In this document: positions 36,684-45,909 of the stretch, piece by piece
How positions within the stretch are numbered: the first letter of the stretch is position 1
Layout of the letters: each line of letters opens with the position of its first letter
Notes under the pieces: generated by a model
What the model was told of the DNA's origin: nothing
Seen by the model: only the letters and a program-made list of their open reading frames with translations
Databases searched by the model: none
Program-made: the position numbers and the translations under genes
DNA from: Rhodospirillaceae bacterium
Lineage (GTDB): Bacteria; Pseudomonadota; Alphaproteobacteria; UBA6615
Direction of reading: 5' to 3'
Length of the DNA stretch: 64,000 bases
NCBI GenBank assembly: GCA_002713365.1
Contig: PASR01000017.1
Location: forward strand, 1-64,000

Positions 36684-37654
36684 AAAAAGCTTCTAGCCTT
36701 AGCAATAACTTGTTCTTGAGATATCATGTAACTCTCTTCAAGCGGTATCGAGAAAGGTATAGGTATTCGAGCACCGCCCATACGTTTAACAGGACCTTTA
36801 AGGTTATCAAATAAATGTTCTGTTACTTCAGAAGATATCTCTCCACCAAAACCGCCAACCTGAACAGCCTCATGTACAACCATCATTCTGCCGGTTTTTA
36901 TAACCGATGAAAACACAGCTTCTCTGTCCCATGGCCATAAGGTTCTAAGATCAATTACTTCTGTAGATACTCCTTCTTCTGAAAGAGTTATTGCAGCCTT
37001 CTCTACTACACTTACCATACCTGCCCAAGTTACTATAGTTAAGTCGGAGCCTTCCTTAACAATCCGTGCTTTACCCAAGGTCAAAGGTTCAACATCATTT
37101 TCATTCACTTCACCTACCGAGCCCCATAAACCCTTATGTTCCATATAAACTACTGGGTCATCACAACGTATTGCCGCTTTCAATAACCCTCTATTATCAG
37201 ATGGCGTGGCAGGCGTTACAACAACCAACCCGGGTACATGAGCATACCAAGCCTCTGGAGACTGTGAATGTTGTGCTGCTATACCGCCTCGTATACCAAT
37301 TGGCATTCTGGCTACCATCGGTACTCTTGCCTGACCGCCAAACATGTAGCGAGCTTTAGCTGCCTGATTAACCAATTCATCAACTGCACACATAGCAAAA
37401 TCAGAAAAGCGTAACTCAGCGATTGGCCGAGTCCCTGCTAACGCGGCACCTATTGCAGCCCCCATAATTGTTGCTTCAGATATAGGTGTATCTACAATTC
37501 TATCAGCACCATATTCTGCTTGTAAATCTTTGTATTGACCGGCCATTCCTCCTTCAAAGCCTAAATCTTCCCCTAGCGCCCAAACTGTTGGATCACGTTC
37601 TAATTCTTCTTTCAGTCCCAATCGAGCTGCCTGCGCATAAGTCATTTCAGTCAT
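36680..37654 (-). CDS. 2-oxoacid dehydrogenase E1 component, beta subunit (first pair)
   Basis: 324-residue E1 beta of the pyruvate/acetoin/branched-chain 2-oxoacid dehydrogenase family: ALGEDLGFEGG near residue 26 with the ThDP-activating Glu, DTPISEATIMGAAIGAA, AQHSQSPEAW and the transketolase C-terminal domain. It overlaps the alpha subunit gene by four bases (ATGA), so the two form one heterotetrameric enzyme. Similar to the second copy at 41590. No E2 or E3 gene is near, hence the acceptor of the acyl group is uncertain. Its TAG stop interlocks with the TAA of the convergent gene. Confidence 0.9.
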   Translation of the reverse strand: MTEMTYAQAARLGLKEELERDPTVWALGEDLGFEGGMAGQYKDLQAEYGADRIVDTPISEATIMGAAIGAALAGTRPIAELRFSDFAMCAVDELVNQAAKARYMFGGQARVPMVARMPIGIRGGIAAQHSQSPEAWYAHVPGLVVVTPATPSDNRGLLKAAIRCDDPVVYMEHKGLWGSVGEVNENDVEPLTLGKARIVKEGSDLTIVTWAGMVSVVEKAAITLSEEGVSTEVIDLRTLWPWDREAVFSSVIKTGRMMVVHEAVQVGGFGGEISSEVTEHLFDNLKGPVKRMGGARIPIPFSIPLEESYMISQEQVIAKARSFF

Positions 37655-38649
37655 GAATTAACTCCCACTTGTGGAGCGCCAACATCTTGGACATCAGTAA
37701 AAGCGTCAGCTATATCAGGCCAGGGAGCAGCATGCGCATCAACAACATATTGTGAAATCGTTTGTTCTGCTTCATCCCTAGCATTAGCTAATTCTTCTTC
37801 CGAAATACCCTGTGTAATCAACCAAGATTCGGTACGACGAACTGGTTCAAATTCCAAAGCTGCTTCTGCCTCACCTGGAATACGGTATAGAGCTTTATCG
37901 TGAGCGAAATGACCCCGTAATCGATAGGTCATAGCTTGAATTAATTGTGGACCACTACCACTTCGAATCTCATCAATTATTCTAGCTGAAGTATTATCAA
38001 CCAATAAAAGATCATTTCCATCTATAGTTATTGCAGGAATTCCATAACTCTCAGCTCTTGCAGCAATACCCTCTCCAGCGGTTACAGTTTTTGTAGTTGT
38101 TGTAGCTGCAATTTGATTATTTTCACAGACAAACAAAACAGGTAAATTATAAATTTTAGCCCAATTAAGAGCTTCCATGAATGGTCCCCTATTAATACCT
38201 CCATCACCAATAAAATTAACTACAATCTTATCCTGTTTAAGTAACTTTATTGCTTGTGCAGCTCCGACAGATATAGTGCAACCATCAGCAATTACTCCGT
38301 TAGCTCCAAGCATACCAACTGAGAAATCAGCAATATGCATAGACCCCCCTTTTCCACCACTCGTTCCTCCTACACGACCGAATAACTCAAGCATCATGGC
38401 CCTTGGATCTGCACCTTTAGCAATTGAATGTCCGTGACCTCTATGATAGCTGGTTAGTAGGTCTTCCTTTCTTAAATTTGCACAGATTCCAACAGCAATA
38501 GCTTCTTCACCAATATATTGATGGACAGAACCACGAACATTACCAGCATGAAAATTTTCGCCAGCTGCCTCCTCAAAAGCTCTTATAAGGAGCATTTTTT
38601 TATACATATTAAATACTCTTTCTGGTTCATTTGCTTGGTCTTGAGCCAC
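37651..38649 (-). CDS. 2-oxoacid dehydrogenase E1 component, alpha subunit (first pair)
   Basis: 332-residue E1 alpha with the ThDP motif GDGGINRGPFMEALNWA ending in CENNQ, HRGHGHSIAKG, and GGKGGSMHIADFSVGMLGANG, as in acetoin dehydrogenase/pyruvate dehydrogenase alpha. GTG start with GGGAG upstream. It is transcribed away from the ThDP enzyme and second E1 pair, sharing a 148-base divergent promoter. About half or more of its residues match the second E1 alpha (40592) by eye. The oxoacid or acyloin substrate is unknown. Confidence 0.9.
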   Translation of the reverse strand: MAQDQANEPERVFNMYKKMLLIRAFEEAAGENFHAGNVRGSVHQYIGEEAIAVGICANLRKEDLLTSYHRGHGHSIAKGADPRAMMLELFGRVGGTSGGKGGSMHIADFSVGMLGANGVIADGCTISVGAAQAIKLLKQDKIVVNFIGDGGINRGPFMEALNWAKIYNLPVLFVCENNQIAATTTTKTVTAGEGIAARAESYGIPAITIDGNDLLLVDNTSARIIDEIRSGSGPQLIQAMTYRLRGHFAHDKALYRIPGEAEAALEFEPVRRTESWLITQGISEEELANARDEAEQTISQYVVDAHAAPWPDIADAFTDVQDVGAPQVGVNS

Positions 38650-38797
38650 GCTTTTTTCTCCCTTTTGTTACGTATAAAAACACTTCAAAGGTAAACATTT
38701 GTTTTCTAAGCTAGAGCATATTAGTATTACTCTGATGATGCACCAGGTTAAATTTAAACTATATTGAATAGAACATAAAAAAGAAAATGGTAATAAA

Positions 38798-40561
38798 ATG
38801 AATATTAATGCGGAAGAGCAATCAAGCGGAGATAACGCCCGCTTAGAAATGTCCGGTGGCGAAGCTATTGCCGAAATGCTCAAACGACACAATGTTGGTC
38901 CAATGTTTGGAATGGCTGGGTTTCAGCTTCTCCCTTTTTATGATGCTGTAAGAAGTCTTAATATGGCTCATACCTTGATTGCTGATGAAAGAAGCGGAGC
39001 ATTTATGGCAGATGCATGGGCACGTGTTACTGGACGTCCTGGTGTATGCGACGCCACCCTTGGTCCTGGTGCAACAAATCTACTAACTGCTCTTACTGAA
39101 TCATTGAATGCAGGTATTCCTATTATAGCAATGATTGGTGATACTAACAGAACGCACGCATGGAAAAACATGACTCAGGAAACGCGTCAAGTTGAAATGC
39201 TACGCCCAGCTGTGAAAGAAGTCATACGTATTGAAGTAGGTCAACGTATACCCGAACACATAAGATATGCGTATACCATCGCTACCTCAGGGCGTCCTGG
39301 CCCTGTTCTAATAGACGTACCAGAAGATATATGTCATGGCGTATTTGATTTTGATGAAGATGATTTATATGTTCATGAGTCTACTACTAAGGCCCCAGCT
39401 GTACGCACTAGACCTAGCGTTAATGATATAAAACAGGCGTCCTTAATGCTAACCAGTGCCGAAAGACCAGTAATTCTTGCAGGAGGAGGCATACATATTT
39501 CTGGTGCTCAAGAAGCGCTTACGGCATTATCAAGGGAACACTCAATACCAGTTGCGCATACATTGTCAGGTAAAGGATCCATAGCTTGTACAGATGAACT
39601 GTCCTTGGGTTTATTTGGTCGCTATGACCGAACTGCTAACGAAATAATCGATAAAAGTGATTGTATTTTAGTAGTTGGTTGTAAACTTGGCGAGATAGCT
39701 ACCAAACGATATACCATTCCCAGGACGGGAATACCAATTATACACCTAGATATACTTCCTGAAGAGATTGGTCGATGGGCTAATACTGACTTAGCTCTCT
39801 GGGGAGATGCCCGCGAAACCCTGAAGGATTTACGTGAGGCTATGAAACAAGAGGCTGAAACATTAAGGAATAGAAGAAGTAAATACATTTCAGAACTTAG
39901 TGCTGGAAAATTAAAATGGAGAGCGAATGTTAATGAACGGCTAGTATCGATTGAAGAACCAATTAATATGGCCCGTCTATGTCATGAGTTAAATAACACT
40001 TTACCAGATGATGCCATCTTAGTAGCCGATGGGGGATTTGCTGCTCATTGGACAGGGCTTCTTTATGATACAAAAAGACCAGGCCGTGGCTTTATAGTTG
40101 ATCGTGGAATGGCCTCAATCGGCTATGGAGTAGCTGGTGGAATTGGCGCTCAATTAGCTGCTCCTGAACGCTCGGTATTTTCATTAACAGGTGATGGGGG
40201 ACTTAATATGACGTTGGGTGATCTCGAAACTGCAGCCCGTCTTAAAGTACCACTGACCATGATAGTAGTTAATAACGCTGCATCAGGATATATAAAAGCA
40301 TTGCAGCACGCGATGTTCGAGGGCCGTTATCAATCATCAGAGCTATCTGAACTTAATTATGCTTTAATAGCTGAGTCTTTGGGATGTAAAGGTATTAGAG
40401 TTACAGATCCCGATAGATTAGCTGATGCATTTGAAGAGAGCCTCAAGGAACGTAAATTACCCACAGTTATCGATGTAATAGTCACCCGAGATGCAGGGAA
40501 AATGCTTCCCGGTGTCGATAGTAGATCAGCACCAATTAAAAAAGGCGACCGAATTGCATAA
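38798..40561 (+). CDS. ThDP-dependent enzyme, acetolactate synthase-like
   Basis: 587-residue three-domain ThDP enzyme of the acetohydroxyacid synthase/oxalyl-CoA decarboxylase/benzoylformate decarboxylase superfamily. The activating glutamate is in IADERSGAFMADAWAR near residue 63, GPGATNLLTAL follows, and the cofactor motif is GDGGLNMTLGDLETAAR...VVNN near 470-497. No regulatory subunit follows, so a catabolic lyase or decarboxylase is more likely than biosynthetic AHAS. It leads the plus-strand operon with a second E1 alpha/beta pair, 30 bases on. Confidence 0.88.
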   Translation: MNINAEEQSSGDNARLEMSGGEAIAEMLKRHNVGPMFGMAGFQLLPFYDAVRSLNMAHTLIADERSGAFMADAWARVTGRPGVCDATLGPGATNLLTALTESLNAGIPIIAMIGDTNRTHAWKNMTQETRQVEMLRPAVKEVIRIEVGQRIPEHIRYAYTIATSGRPGPVLIDVPEDICHGVFDFDEDDLYVHESTTKAPAVRTRPSVNDIKQASLMLTSAERPVILAGGGIHISGAQEALTALSREHSIPVAHTLSGKGSIACTDELSLGLFGRYDRTANEIIDKSDCILVVGCKLGEIATKRYTIPRTGIPIIHLDILPEEIGRWANTDLALWGDARETLKDLREAMKQEAETLRNRRSKYISELSAGKLKWRANVNERLVSIEEPINMARLCHELNNTLPDDAILVADGGFAAHWTGLLYDTKRPGRGFIVDRGMASIGYGVAGGIGAQLAAPERSVFSLTGDGGLNMTLGDLETAARLKVPLTMIVVNNAASGYIKALQHAMFEGRYQSSELSELNYALIAESLGCKGIRVTDPDRLADAFEESLKERKLPTVIDVIVTRDAGKMLPGVDSRSAPIKKGDRIA

Positions 40562-40591
40562 GATAAATTATAACGATGAAACAGGAAAGAC

Positions 40592-41593
40592 ATGACCAAT
40601 AACACAGCTTCTAACTATCCTGCTAGAATACTAGAAATGTATAAAACGATGACTCTTATAAGAGCCTTCGAAGAAATTGCTGAAGAAGCTTTTGACGCTG
40701 GATTAGTGAATGGTTCTATCCATCAATATATTGGCGAGGAAGCTATAGGTACAGCTGTATGTGCAAACCTACGTAAAACTGATTTTATTTTATCAAATCA
40801 TCGTGGTCATGGTCATGCTATTGCAAAAGGTGCTAATCCCGAAGCAATGATGAAGGAATTATTAGGTAAAGTAGGTGGAACAAGTGGAGGTAAAGGTGGG
40901 TCAATGCACATTGCTGATTTTTCTGTAGGTATGCTGGGAGCAAATGGAGTTTTGGCTGATGGCCTAACTATGGGAGTTGGGGCCGCTCAGGCACTAGTTC
41001 TCCGCAATGTTGATGCAATCGTTACAGTGTTCGTAGGAGATGGGACTACAAATCGAGGACCTTTCTATGAATCGCTTAACTGGGCAATGATATATGAGCT
41101 CCCAATTTTATTTGTCTGTGAAAACAATACTTATGCATCATCGACTTCTACGCGCAAAGTCACGGCCGGTCCTGGTCCTGTAGCCCGGGCTGAAGCCTTT
41201 GGCATGCCAGCATATGATGTAGATGGTAATGATGTTCGTGAAGTAGATGAAATTGCTAGCAAAATAATTACAAATATACGTAATGGAGGTGGTCCACAAT
41301 TTCTCCACGCAAAAACTTATCGTATTAAAGGGCATGTTTCTAGAGATAAAATGTTGTACCGACCAGAAGGTGAAACTGAAGCTAATTGGAAAAATGAACC
41401 TATAAGTAGATGTGCAGACTGGCTAATAAAAAACGGTATTAGCGAAGCAGAGATTAATTCAACTAATGCTTCTGCATATAAAGAAATTAGAGATGCTCTG
41501 GAAGCTGCAATAGCAGCACCTTTTCCAGATGGCAAACTTGCATATAAAGACGTACAAGACTTAGGAAACCGTTATCTTGGAGAGCACTCATGA
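40592..41593 (+). CDS. 2-oxoacid dehydrogenase E1 component, alpha subunit (second pair)
   Basis: 333-residue paralogue of the E1 alpha at 37651, with the same HRGHGHAIAKG, GGKGGSMHIADFSVGMLGANG and GDGTTNRGPFYESLNWA...CENN ThDP motifs. AGGAAAG precedes the ATG. Its stop overlaps the beta gene start (ATGA). It differs from the first copy around the substrate side, for instance GLTMGVGAAQALVLRN versus CTISVGAAQAIKLLKQ, consistent with different substrates. It is probably co-transcribed with the ThDP lyase gene. Confidence 0.9.
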   Translation: MTNNTASNYPARILEMYKTMTLIRAFEEIAEEAFDAGLVNGSIHQYIGEEAIGTAVCANLRKTDFILSNHRGHGHAIAKGANPEAMMKELLGKVGGTSGGKGGSMHIADFSVGMLGANGVLADGLTMGVGAAQALVLRNVDAIVTVFVGDGTTNRGPFYESLNWAMIYELPILFVCENNTYASSTSTRKVTAGPGPVARAEAFGMPAYDVDGNDVREVDEIASKIITNIRNGGGPQFLHAKTYRIKGHVSRDKMLYRPEGETEANWKNEPISRCADWLIKNGISEAEINSTNASAYKEIRDALEAAIAAPFPDGKLAYKDVQDLGNRYLGEHS

Positions 41594-42585
41594 GTATGAT
41601 TACGATGACTCAGGCGGCTGCTGTTCGTGAAGGGTTAGCTGAAGAAATGCGTCGAGACCCTCTTGTTTGGGCTTTAGGTGAAGACCTTAGCACCGCTCAT
41701 GGCGGTACCAGTGCAGATCAGTATCTAGGATTGATAGACGAGTTTGGGGATAAGAGGATAGTAAATACCCCGATATCTGAGAATACTATTATGGGAGCAG
41801 CAGTTGGTGCCGCTGTAGCTGGAACTAGACCGGTCGCTGATCTACGTATGGCTGACTTTGGTATGTGTGCGGTAGACGAATTAGTAAACCAAGCAGCAAA
41901 AATCCGTTATATGTTTGGTGGACAAGCTCGAGTTCCCCTAGTCGTTAGACAAGCGATTGGTGTCCGCAAAGGAGGAGCCGCCCAGCATTCACAATCGACA
42001 GAAGCTTGGTATATCCATACTCCTGGCTTAGTTGTTGTTGCCCCTGCTACGGCGTCCGACGCTAAAGGTTTAATTAAATCAGCAATACGCACAGACGATC
42101 CAGTCGTTTATATGGAACATAAGGACCTGTGGTTAGCTGAGGGGCAAGTGTCCGATAACCCAAATGATTTAATAGATATTGGTAAAGCTAGTATTATGCG
42201 ACAAGGAAGCGATCTAACAATCGTCTCTTGGTCAAAAATGGCTTTATTATCTCTTCAAGCCGCCGATCAACTAAAATCTGAAGGTATCTCTGCTGAAATT
42301 ATAAACCTACGTAGTCTTTGGCCATGGGATAAGGACACAATCTATAAGTCAGTTAGTAAAACAGGACGGCTACTTGTTGCACAGGAATCAGTTCAAGTCG
42401 CGGGCTTTGGAGCTGAGATATCAGCAGATATAAGTGAAAATCTAAACCATTCATTGAAAACTTACGTGCGTAGAATTGGAGCTCCACGAACCCCAGTACC
42501 TTACTCGGAACCTATGGAAAACGAATACAGAGTGACTACAACGCGTATAATCAAGAAAGCAAAAGAGTTATTCTCCGCACCTTAA
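41590..42585 (+). CDS. 2-oxoacid dehydrogenase E1 component, beta subunit (second pair)
   Basis: 331-residue E1 beta paralogue: ALGEDLSTAHGG, NTPISENTIMGAAVGAAVAGTRP, AQHSQSTEAWY and the transketolase C-terminal domain. It forms an ATGA overlap with its alpha subunit. No dihydrolipoyl acyltransferase (E2) or dihydrolipoamide dehydrogenase (E3) follows; the next gene, 127 bases on, is a FAH-family hydrolase. The enzyme may borrow an E2 from elsewhere or act as a stand-alone 2-oxoacid decarboxylase/acyloin-cleaving enzyme. Confidence 0.9.
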   Translation: MSMITMTQAAAVREGLAEEMRRDPLVWALGEDLSTAHGGTSADQYLGLIDEFGDKRIVNTPISENTIMGAAVGAAVAGTRPVADLRMADFGMCAVDELVNQAAKIRYMFGGQARVPLVVRQAIGVRKGGAAQHSQSTEAWYIHTPGLVVVAPATASDAKGLIKSAIRTDDPVVYMEHKDLWLAEGQVSDNPNDLIDIGKASIMRQGSDLTIVSWSKMALLSLQAADQLKSEGISAEIINLRSLWPWDKDTIYKSVSKTGRLLVAQESVQVAGFGAEISADISENLNHSLKTYVRRIGAPRTPVPYSEPMENEYRVTTTRIIKKAKELFSAP

Positions 42586-42712
42586 TGCTAAAATTTACTT
42601 CATTATACTAAAAATATTTAAAAACTTCAGCGTTATAATTTTGTATTATCAATTTTTTAATATCTCAAGTAATTGAAATTTGTTAAAAAATATAAGTGAA
42701 AGGTAAATAATA

Positions 42713-43555
42713 ATGAAGATAGCAAGCTACATTCATAATGGTGAAGAAAGCTACGGGGTTATTACCCAAGAGGGAATCGTAGACCTTCGACAACGCATAG
42801 GAAAATCTTATCCCAACCTTTTAACAATTTTACAAGGCCAAGCAATTGATGAGGTCCGTAATGCATCAGAGGACACAAAGGCCGACTTTCCTACTGAAGT
42901 AGTTGAGTTTTTGCCACTCATCCCTGCACCAGTCAACGTATTCTGTGCTGGTATAAACTATATGGACCATGTTATTGAAACTGGAAATGAGCCCCCTGAA
43001 GTTCCTGTTCTTTTTATGAAAATTCAGCAATCACTTGTTGGTCACGGAAAACCAATTATAAGACCAAAAGCATCTATACAATTTGACTATGAAGCTGAGC
43101 TATGCGTTGTAATTGGACAACGTGGAAGGAATATTCCAATTAGCGATGCACTTACCTATGTAGCAGGTTATACGTGCCTAATGGATGGCTCAATACGAGA
43201 CTTTCAGAAAATTGCCGTGGATCAGGGAAAAAATTTCTATCACTCAAGTTCGGTCGGGCCGTGGATGGTAACACCAGATGAATTACCAGATACATCTGAG
43301 ATGCATATAGAAGGTCGATTAAATGGCCAAGTCATGCAACACTCAACGATCGATCAGTTAATTCATAAAGTGGATTATCTGATTTCCTACTATTCACAGA
43401 TCGCGGAACTTCAACCTGGTGACATGATATCAACAGGAACGTGTGGTGGTGTAGGTCATAGACGTAAACCTCCAGTGTATATGAAAGGAGGCGATGTATT
43501 TGAAATTGAGATTACTGGAATTGGAATACTAAGTAATCCAGTAATCGACGAATAA
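42713..43555 (+). CDS. fumarylacetoacetate hydrolase family protein
   Basis: 280-residue FAH-fold protein: CAGINYMDHVIETG, FMKIQQSLVGHG, the metal ligands in FDYEAELCVVIG, then GYTCLMDGSIRDFQ and STGTCGGVGHRRKPPVYMKGGD. The fold hydrolyses C-C bonds of acylpyruvates, decarboxylates or hydrates 2-oxo acids with Mg or Mn. Enzymes of this type sit in meta-cleavage and homoprotocatechuate routes, consistent with the RraA-like and LigI-like genes nearby. AAAGG stands before the ATG. Exact reaction unknown. Confidence 0.9.
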   Translation: MKIASYIHNGEESYGVITQEGIVDLRQRIGKSYPNLLTILQGQAIDEVRNASEDTKADFPTEVVEFLPLIPAPVNVFCAGINYMDHVIETGNEPPEVPVLFMKIQQSLVGHGKPIIRPKASIQFDYEAELCVVIGQRGRNIPISDALTYVAGYTCLMDGSIRDFQKIAVDQGKNFYHSSSVGPWMVTPDELPDTSEMHIEGRLNGQVMQHSTIDQLIHKVDYLISYYSQIAELQPGDMISTGTCGGVGHRRKPPVYMKGGDVFEIEITGIGILSNPVIDE

Positions 43556-43574
43556 ATTTTATATCTTTCTTATT

Positions 43575-44447
43575 TTATGTAATCTGCTCAAACCCAAATA
43601 ATTCAGCTGGGTTTTCTACAAGAATTTGGTTACGTGTCTTCTCGTCTGGCACCCAATCCAACAACAGGTCAAGCAGTTTACCATCATCTGGCATCTTCTT
43701 AAAATAGTCAGGATGAGGCCAGTCACTGCCCCATAAAAGTCTTTCAGGAGCACGCTCAACAAGCAATTTTGCCATAGGCAAGACATCACTATACTCGGGC
43801 CAACCTTCTTTTGAAAACCGTCCAGGACCAGATAATTTTACCCAACAACGGCCTGTATCAAGACAATCGAGGACAACACGAAAACCTGGACTATCACAAC
43901 CATACTCAGCAGCCTGCCAACCCATATGGTCTATAACAAAATTCCCAGGTACAGACTTCATTTTATCACGCCATGAAAGCGCTTCTTCTTCACCGCGAAA
44001 CCAAAATTGAGGATGCCAGCCAAACTCATGCAGACGATCAATTAAAGGCAAGTCAATTTGTGAAGAAAAACGATAAGCAAAACGTACGCCCACAACACCA
44101 ACCCCAGTTAGGCGTTCAAGCTCTGCATCAGAAAGATCAGCAGATGGTATGGCTATAGCTCGAAAACGATCAGGAAAGCGTTCTAAAGCATCTACTAGAT
44201 GCTCGGTCATATGCCCCTGCATAACTGACTGGACAATTACCCCGCGTTCAATACCTAACACATCATGTAAACCAATTAGATCCTCTAAAGTACACTCTTC
44301 TAGATCCAATGGACGATTTTCAAGAAGAGGAAAGCGATCATATGGCCCAAAAATATGAAAATGCGTATCACACGCCCCCGAAGGAATCTTAAACTTAGGT
44401 CTAGTAGGGTTTCGCACCGGTGGTGGTGATTTTTTACGTTCTATCAT
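43575..44447 (-). CDS. amidohydrolase, 2-pyrone-4,6-dicarboxylate lactonase (LigI)-like
   Basis: 290-residue metal-dependent TIM-barrel hydrolase of the amidohydrolase_2 group. GACDTHFHIFGP gives His29 and His31; IDHMGW and LLWGSDWPHPDY supply the later His and Asp. The layout resembles LigI, which opens the pyrone ring of 2-pyrone-4,6-dicarboxylate, but relatives act on other lactones. AAAGGTG precedes the ATG. It is followed on the opposite strand by the FAH gene with a 19-base gap, so the two are convergent. Function as lactonase is inference from fold and context. Confidence 0.87.
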   Translation of the reverse strand: MIERKKSPPPVRNPTRPKFKIPSGACDTHFHIFGPYDRFPLLENRPLDLEECTLEDLIGLHDVLGIERGVIVQSVMQGHMTEHLVDALERFPDRFRAIAIPSADLSDAELERLTGVGVVGVRFAYRFSSQIDLPLIDRLHEFGWHPQFWFRGEEEALSWRDKMKSVPGNFVIDHMGWQAAEYGCDSPGFRVVLDCLDTGRCWVKLSGPGRFSKEGWPEYSDVLPMAKLLVERAPERLLWGSDWPHPDYFKKMPDDGKLLDLLLDWVPDEKTRNQILVENPAELFGFEQIT

Positions 44448-44510
44448 AAAACACCTTTTAACTTTAAAGACTCATTAACTCTTACTTAATTAACTATTCT
44501 TATTCTTAAT

Positions 44511-45185
44511 TTATACTTCCATTAAACGTTTCATTTTTTTTACTGCACATTCTGGAGCAGTTAAAACTGGTTTTTCAACAATATTAATTATTTTTTGAGC
44601 AACTCGTCCCATAGAAAATTGACCTAGCATTAAACTATCACATTCAGTTACTAAAGAAGCAGATTCAATAACCATTGCGTCTGATGCATCTATATCTCCA
44701 TCCAAAGCTTTCTGAAAAGCACCATCTGCTACTTCTGATACAATAGTGCATTCAGCTAAATTGTTATCAGCATATCTATTAATGTCATCTATTAAACAGC
44801 TTAAAGAACCTTCTGCCGTGGTAACAATGCCAATTCTAGAACCGAAACTAAAAGCTTCCTCAATCATGCCCTCGAATGATGTAAGAACTGGAATATCTAG
44901 AGCTTTCCTACCCTCTTCAACCAATGCACCAAATACAGAGCCACAAAATATTATGCCATCTACACCAGTATTTTTACTGTACTGAAATAAGTTAGCAATC
45001 CTAGTATATGCTTCTTCAGGCAGATTAGGTTGTACGGTAAAATCAGAGTTAACAAAATCCGCATACAGAGATTCGTCTAGTAAACAGATTGGATCTGCTT
45101 CTGGCCATAATTCTGAAAATGCATCCTTTACTGCAGGGAATGCTAAATTTACCGGAGATAAAACACCTATCCGAGCGTTGGCCAC
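44511..45185 (-). CDS. Asp/Glu racemase superfamily protein with a single catalytic cysteine
   Basis: About 224 residues of the Asp/Glu/hydantoin racemase - maleate isomerase - arylmalonate decarboxylase superfamily. The first active-site Cys is present in GIIFCGSVFGAL near residue 84. The second, expected in an LG-C motif near residue 190, reads LGQFSMG. One-cysteine members are decarboxylases or isomerases rather than two-base racemases. The GTG at 45185 has GAGGG eight bases upstream; the ATG at 45200 has none. It lies 63 bases before the LigI-like gene on the same strand. Confidence 0.82.
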   Translation of the reverse strand: MANARIGVLSPVNLAFPAVKDAFSELWPEADPICLLDESLYADFVNSDFTVQPNLPEEAYTRIANLFQYSKNTGVDGIIFCGSVFGALVEEGRKALDIPVLTSFEGMIEEAFSFGSRIGIVTTAEGSLSCLIDDINRYADNNLAECTIVSEVADGAFQKALDGDIDASDAMVIESASLVTECDSLMLGQFSMGRVAQKIINIVEKPVLTAPECAVKKMKRLMEV

Positions 45186-45387
45186 TTTTTCTACCCTCAT
45201 ACATTCGTTATTTAAACTTTTTACCTGGACCCTAATTTAGTAAAAACAAATAAACGCTTTTTATTTAACAAAATATTTATTAACAGAAAGGACAGATACT
45301 TACCCATCAAAAAAATATCAGAAAGTAAATATACGTTATAAAATCTTAAATTTTCAACAACGCTAATATATTATCAGGAAAGTCTTC

Positions 45388-45603
45388 ATGATTGATACTC
45401 TAATAAAGAGAATAAATGAATTAGAAATACAGTCTGCACATCACCAACGCATGACAGAAGACCTATCAACTATTATAACTAAACAAGGAATAGATGTTGA
45501 TAATCTTAATCAAAAACTAAACAACCTCATTGATCGAGTTAAAACATTTGAGAATAATAACTTAAGCCCAGTTGCTGATGAACAAGTCCCTCCTCATTAT
45601 TAA
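45388..45603 (+). CDS. slyX: SlyX family protein
   Basis: 71 residues, the usual SlyX size: a coiled-coil N-terminal helix (INELEIQSAHHQRMTEDLS) and a C-terminus ending in the diagnostic PPHY. The function of SlyX is not known. It is one of few housekeeping-like genes in the window and supports a proteobacterial host. It is 11 bases upstream of the GIY-YIG gene and probably co-transcribed. Confidence 0.88.
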   Translation: MIDTLIKRINELEIQSAHHQRMTEDLSTIITKQGIDVDNLNQKLNNLIDRVKTFENNNLSPVADEQVPPHY

Positions 45604-45613
45604 AAACTAAAAT

Positions 45614-45889
45614 ATGTTAGAAAAATCAATAGCTAAACCCTCTTACTTTGTTTACGTAATACGAAACAAAAAGAACGTTCTTTATACTGGCATAGCATTG
45701 GATATTACTAAAAGGATAGCTCAACATAACACAGGAAAAGGAGCAAAATTCACCAAAGGTCGGGGGCCTTGGGTTTTAATATATTCCAGTGATCCACTAC
45801 CAGTAGGAGAAGCTCTGCGCTTAGAGGCAAAGCTTAAACGAGATAGAAAGTTTAAGTTAGCTCTTAAAAATAATAATAACTCTAGTTAA
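45614..45889 (+). CDS. GIY-YIG nuclease-domain protein (YhbQ / UPF0213 type)
   Basis: 91-residue single-domain GIY-YIG protein: FVYVIRN for the GIY strand (12-18), YTGIA for the YIG strand (24-28), then Arg34 in ITKRIAQH and catalytic Glu71 in LRLEAKLKR. Short proteins of this kind are widespread in proteobacteria and are thought to act on damaged or branched DNA. It is not linked to an intron here, so it is not a homing nuclease. It converges with the NIPSNAP gene 21 bases away. Confidence 0.9.
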   Translation: MLEKSIAKPSYFVYVIRNKKNVLYTGIALDITKRIAQHNTGKGAKFTKGRGPWVLIYSSDPLPVGEALRLEAKLKRDRKFKLALKNNNNSS

Positions 45890-45909
45890 ATTTTATTTTA
45901 AACGTGAAT

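Noticed and set aside
38798..40561. Biosynthetic acetolactate synthase (ilvB)
   Set aside because: No ilvN/ilvH regulatory subunit or ilvC follows, and the context is catabolic; only the superfamily is supported.
45614..45889. GIY-YIG homing endonuclease or mobile intron
   Set aside because: Single small domain typical of the chromosomal YhbQ/UPF0213 family, with no intron or disrupted host gene around it.
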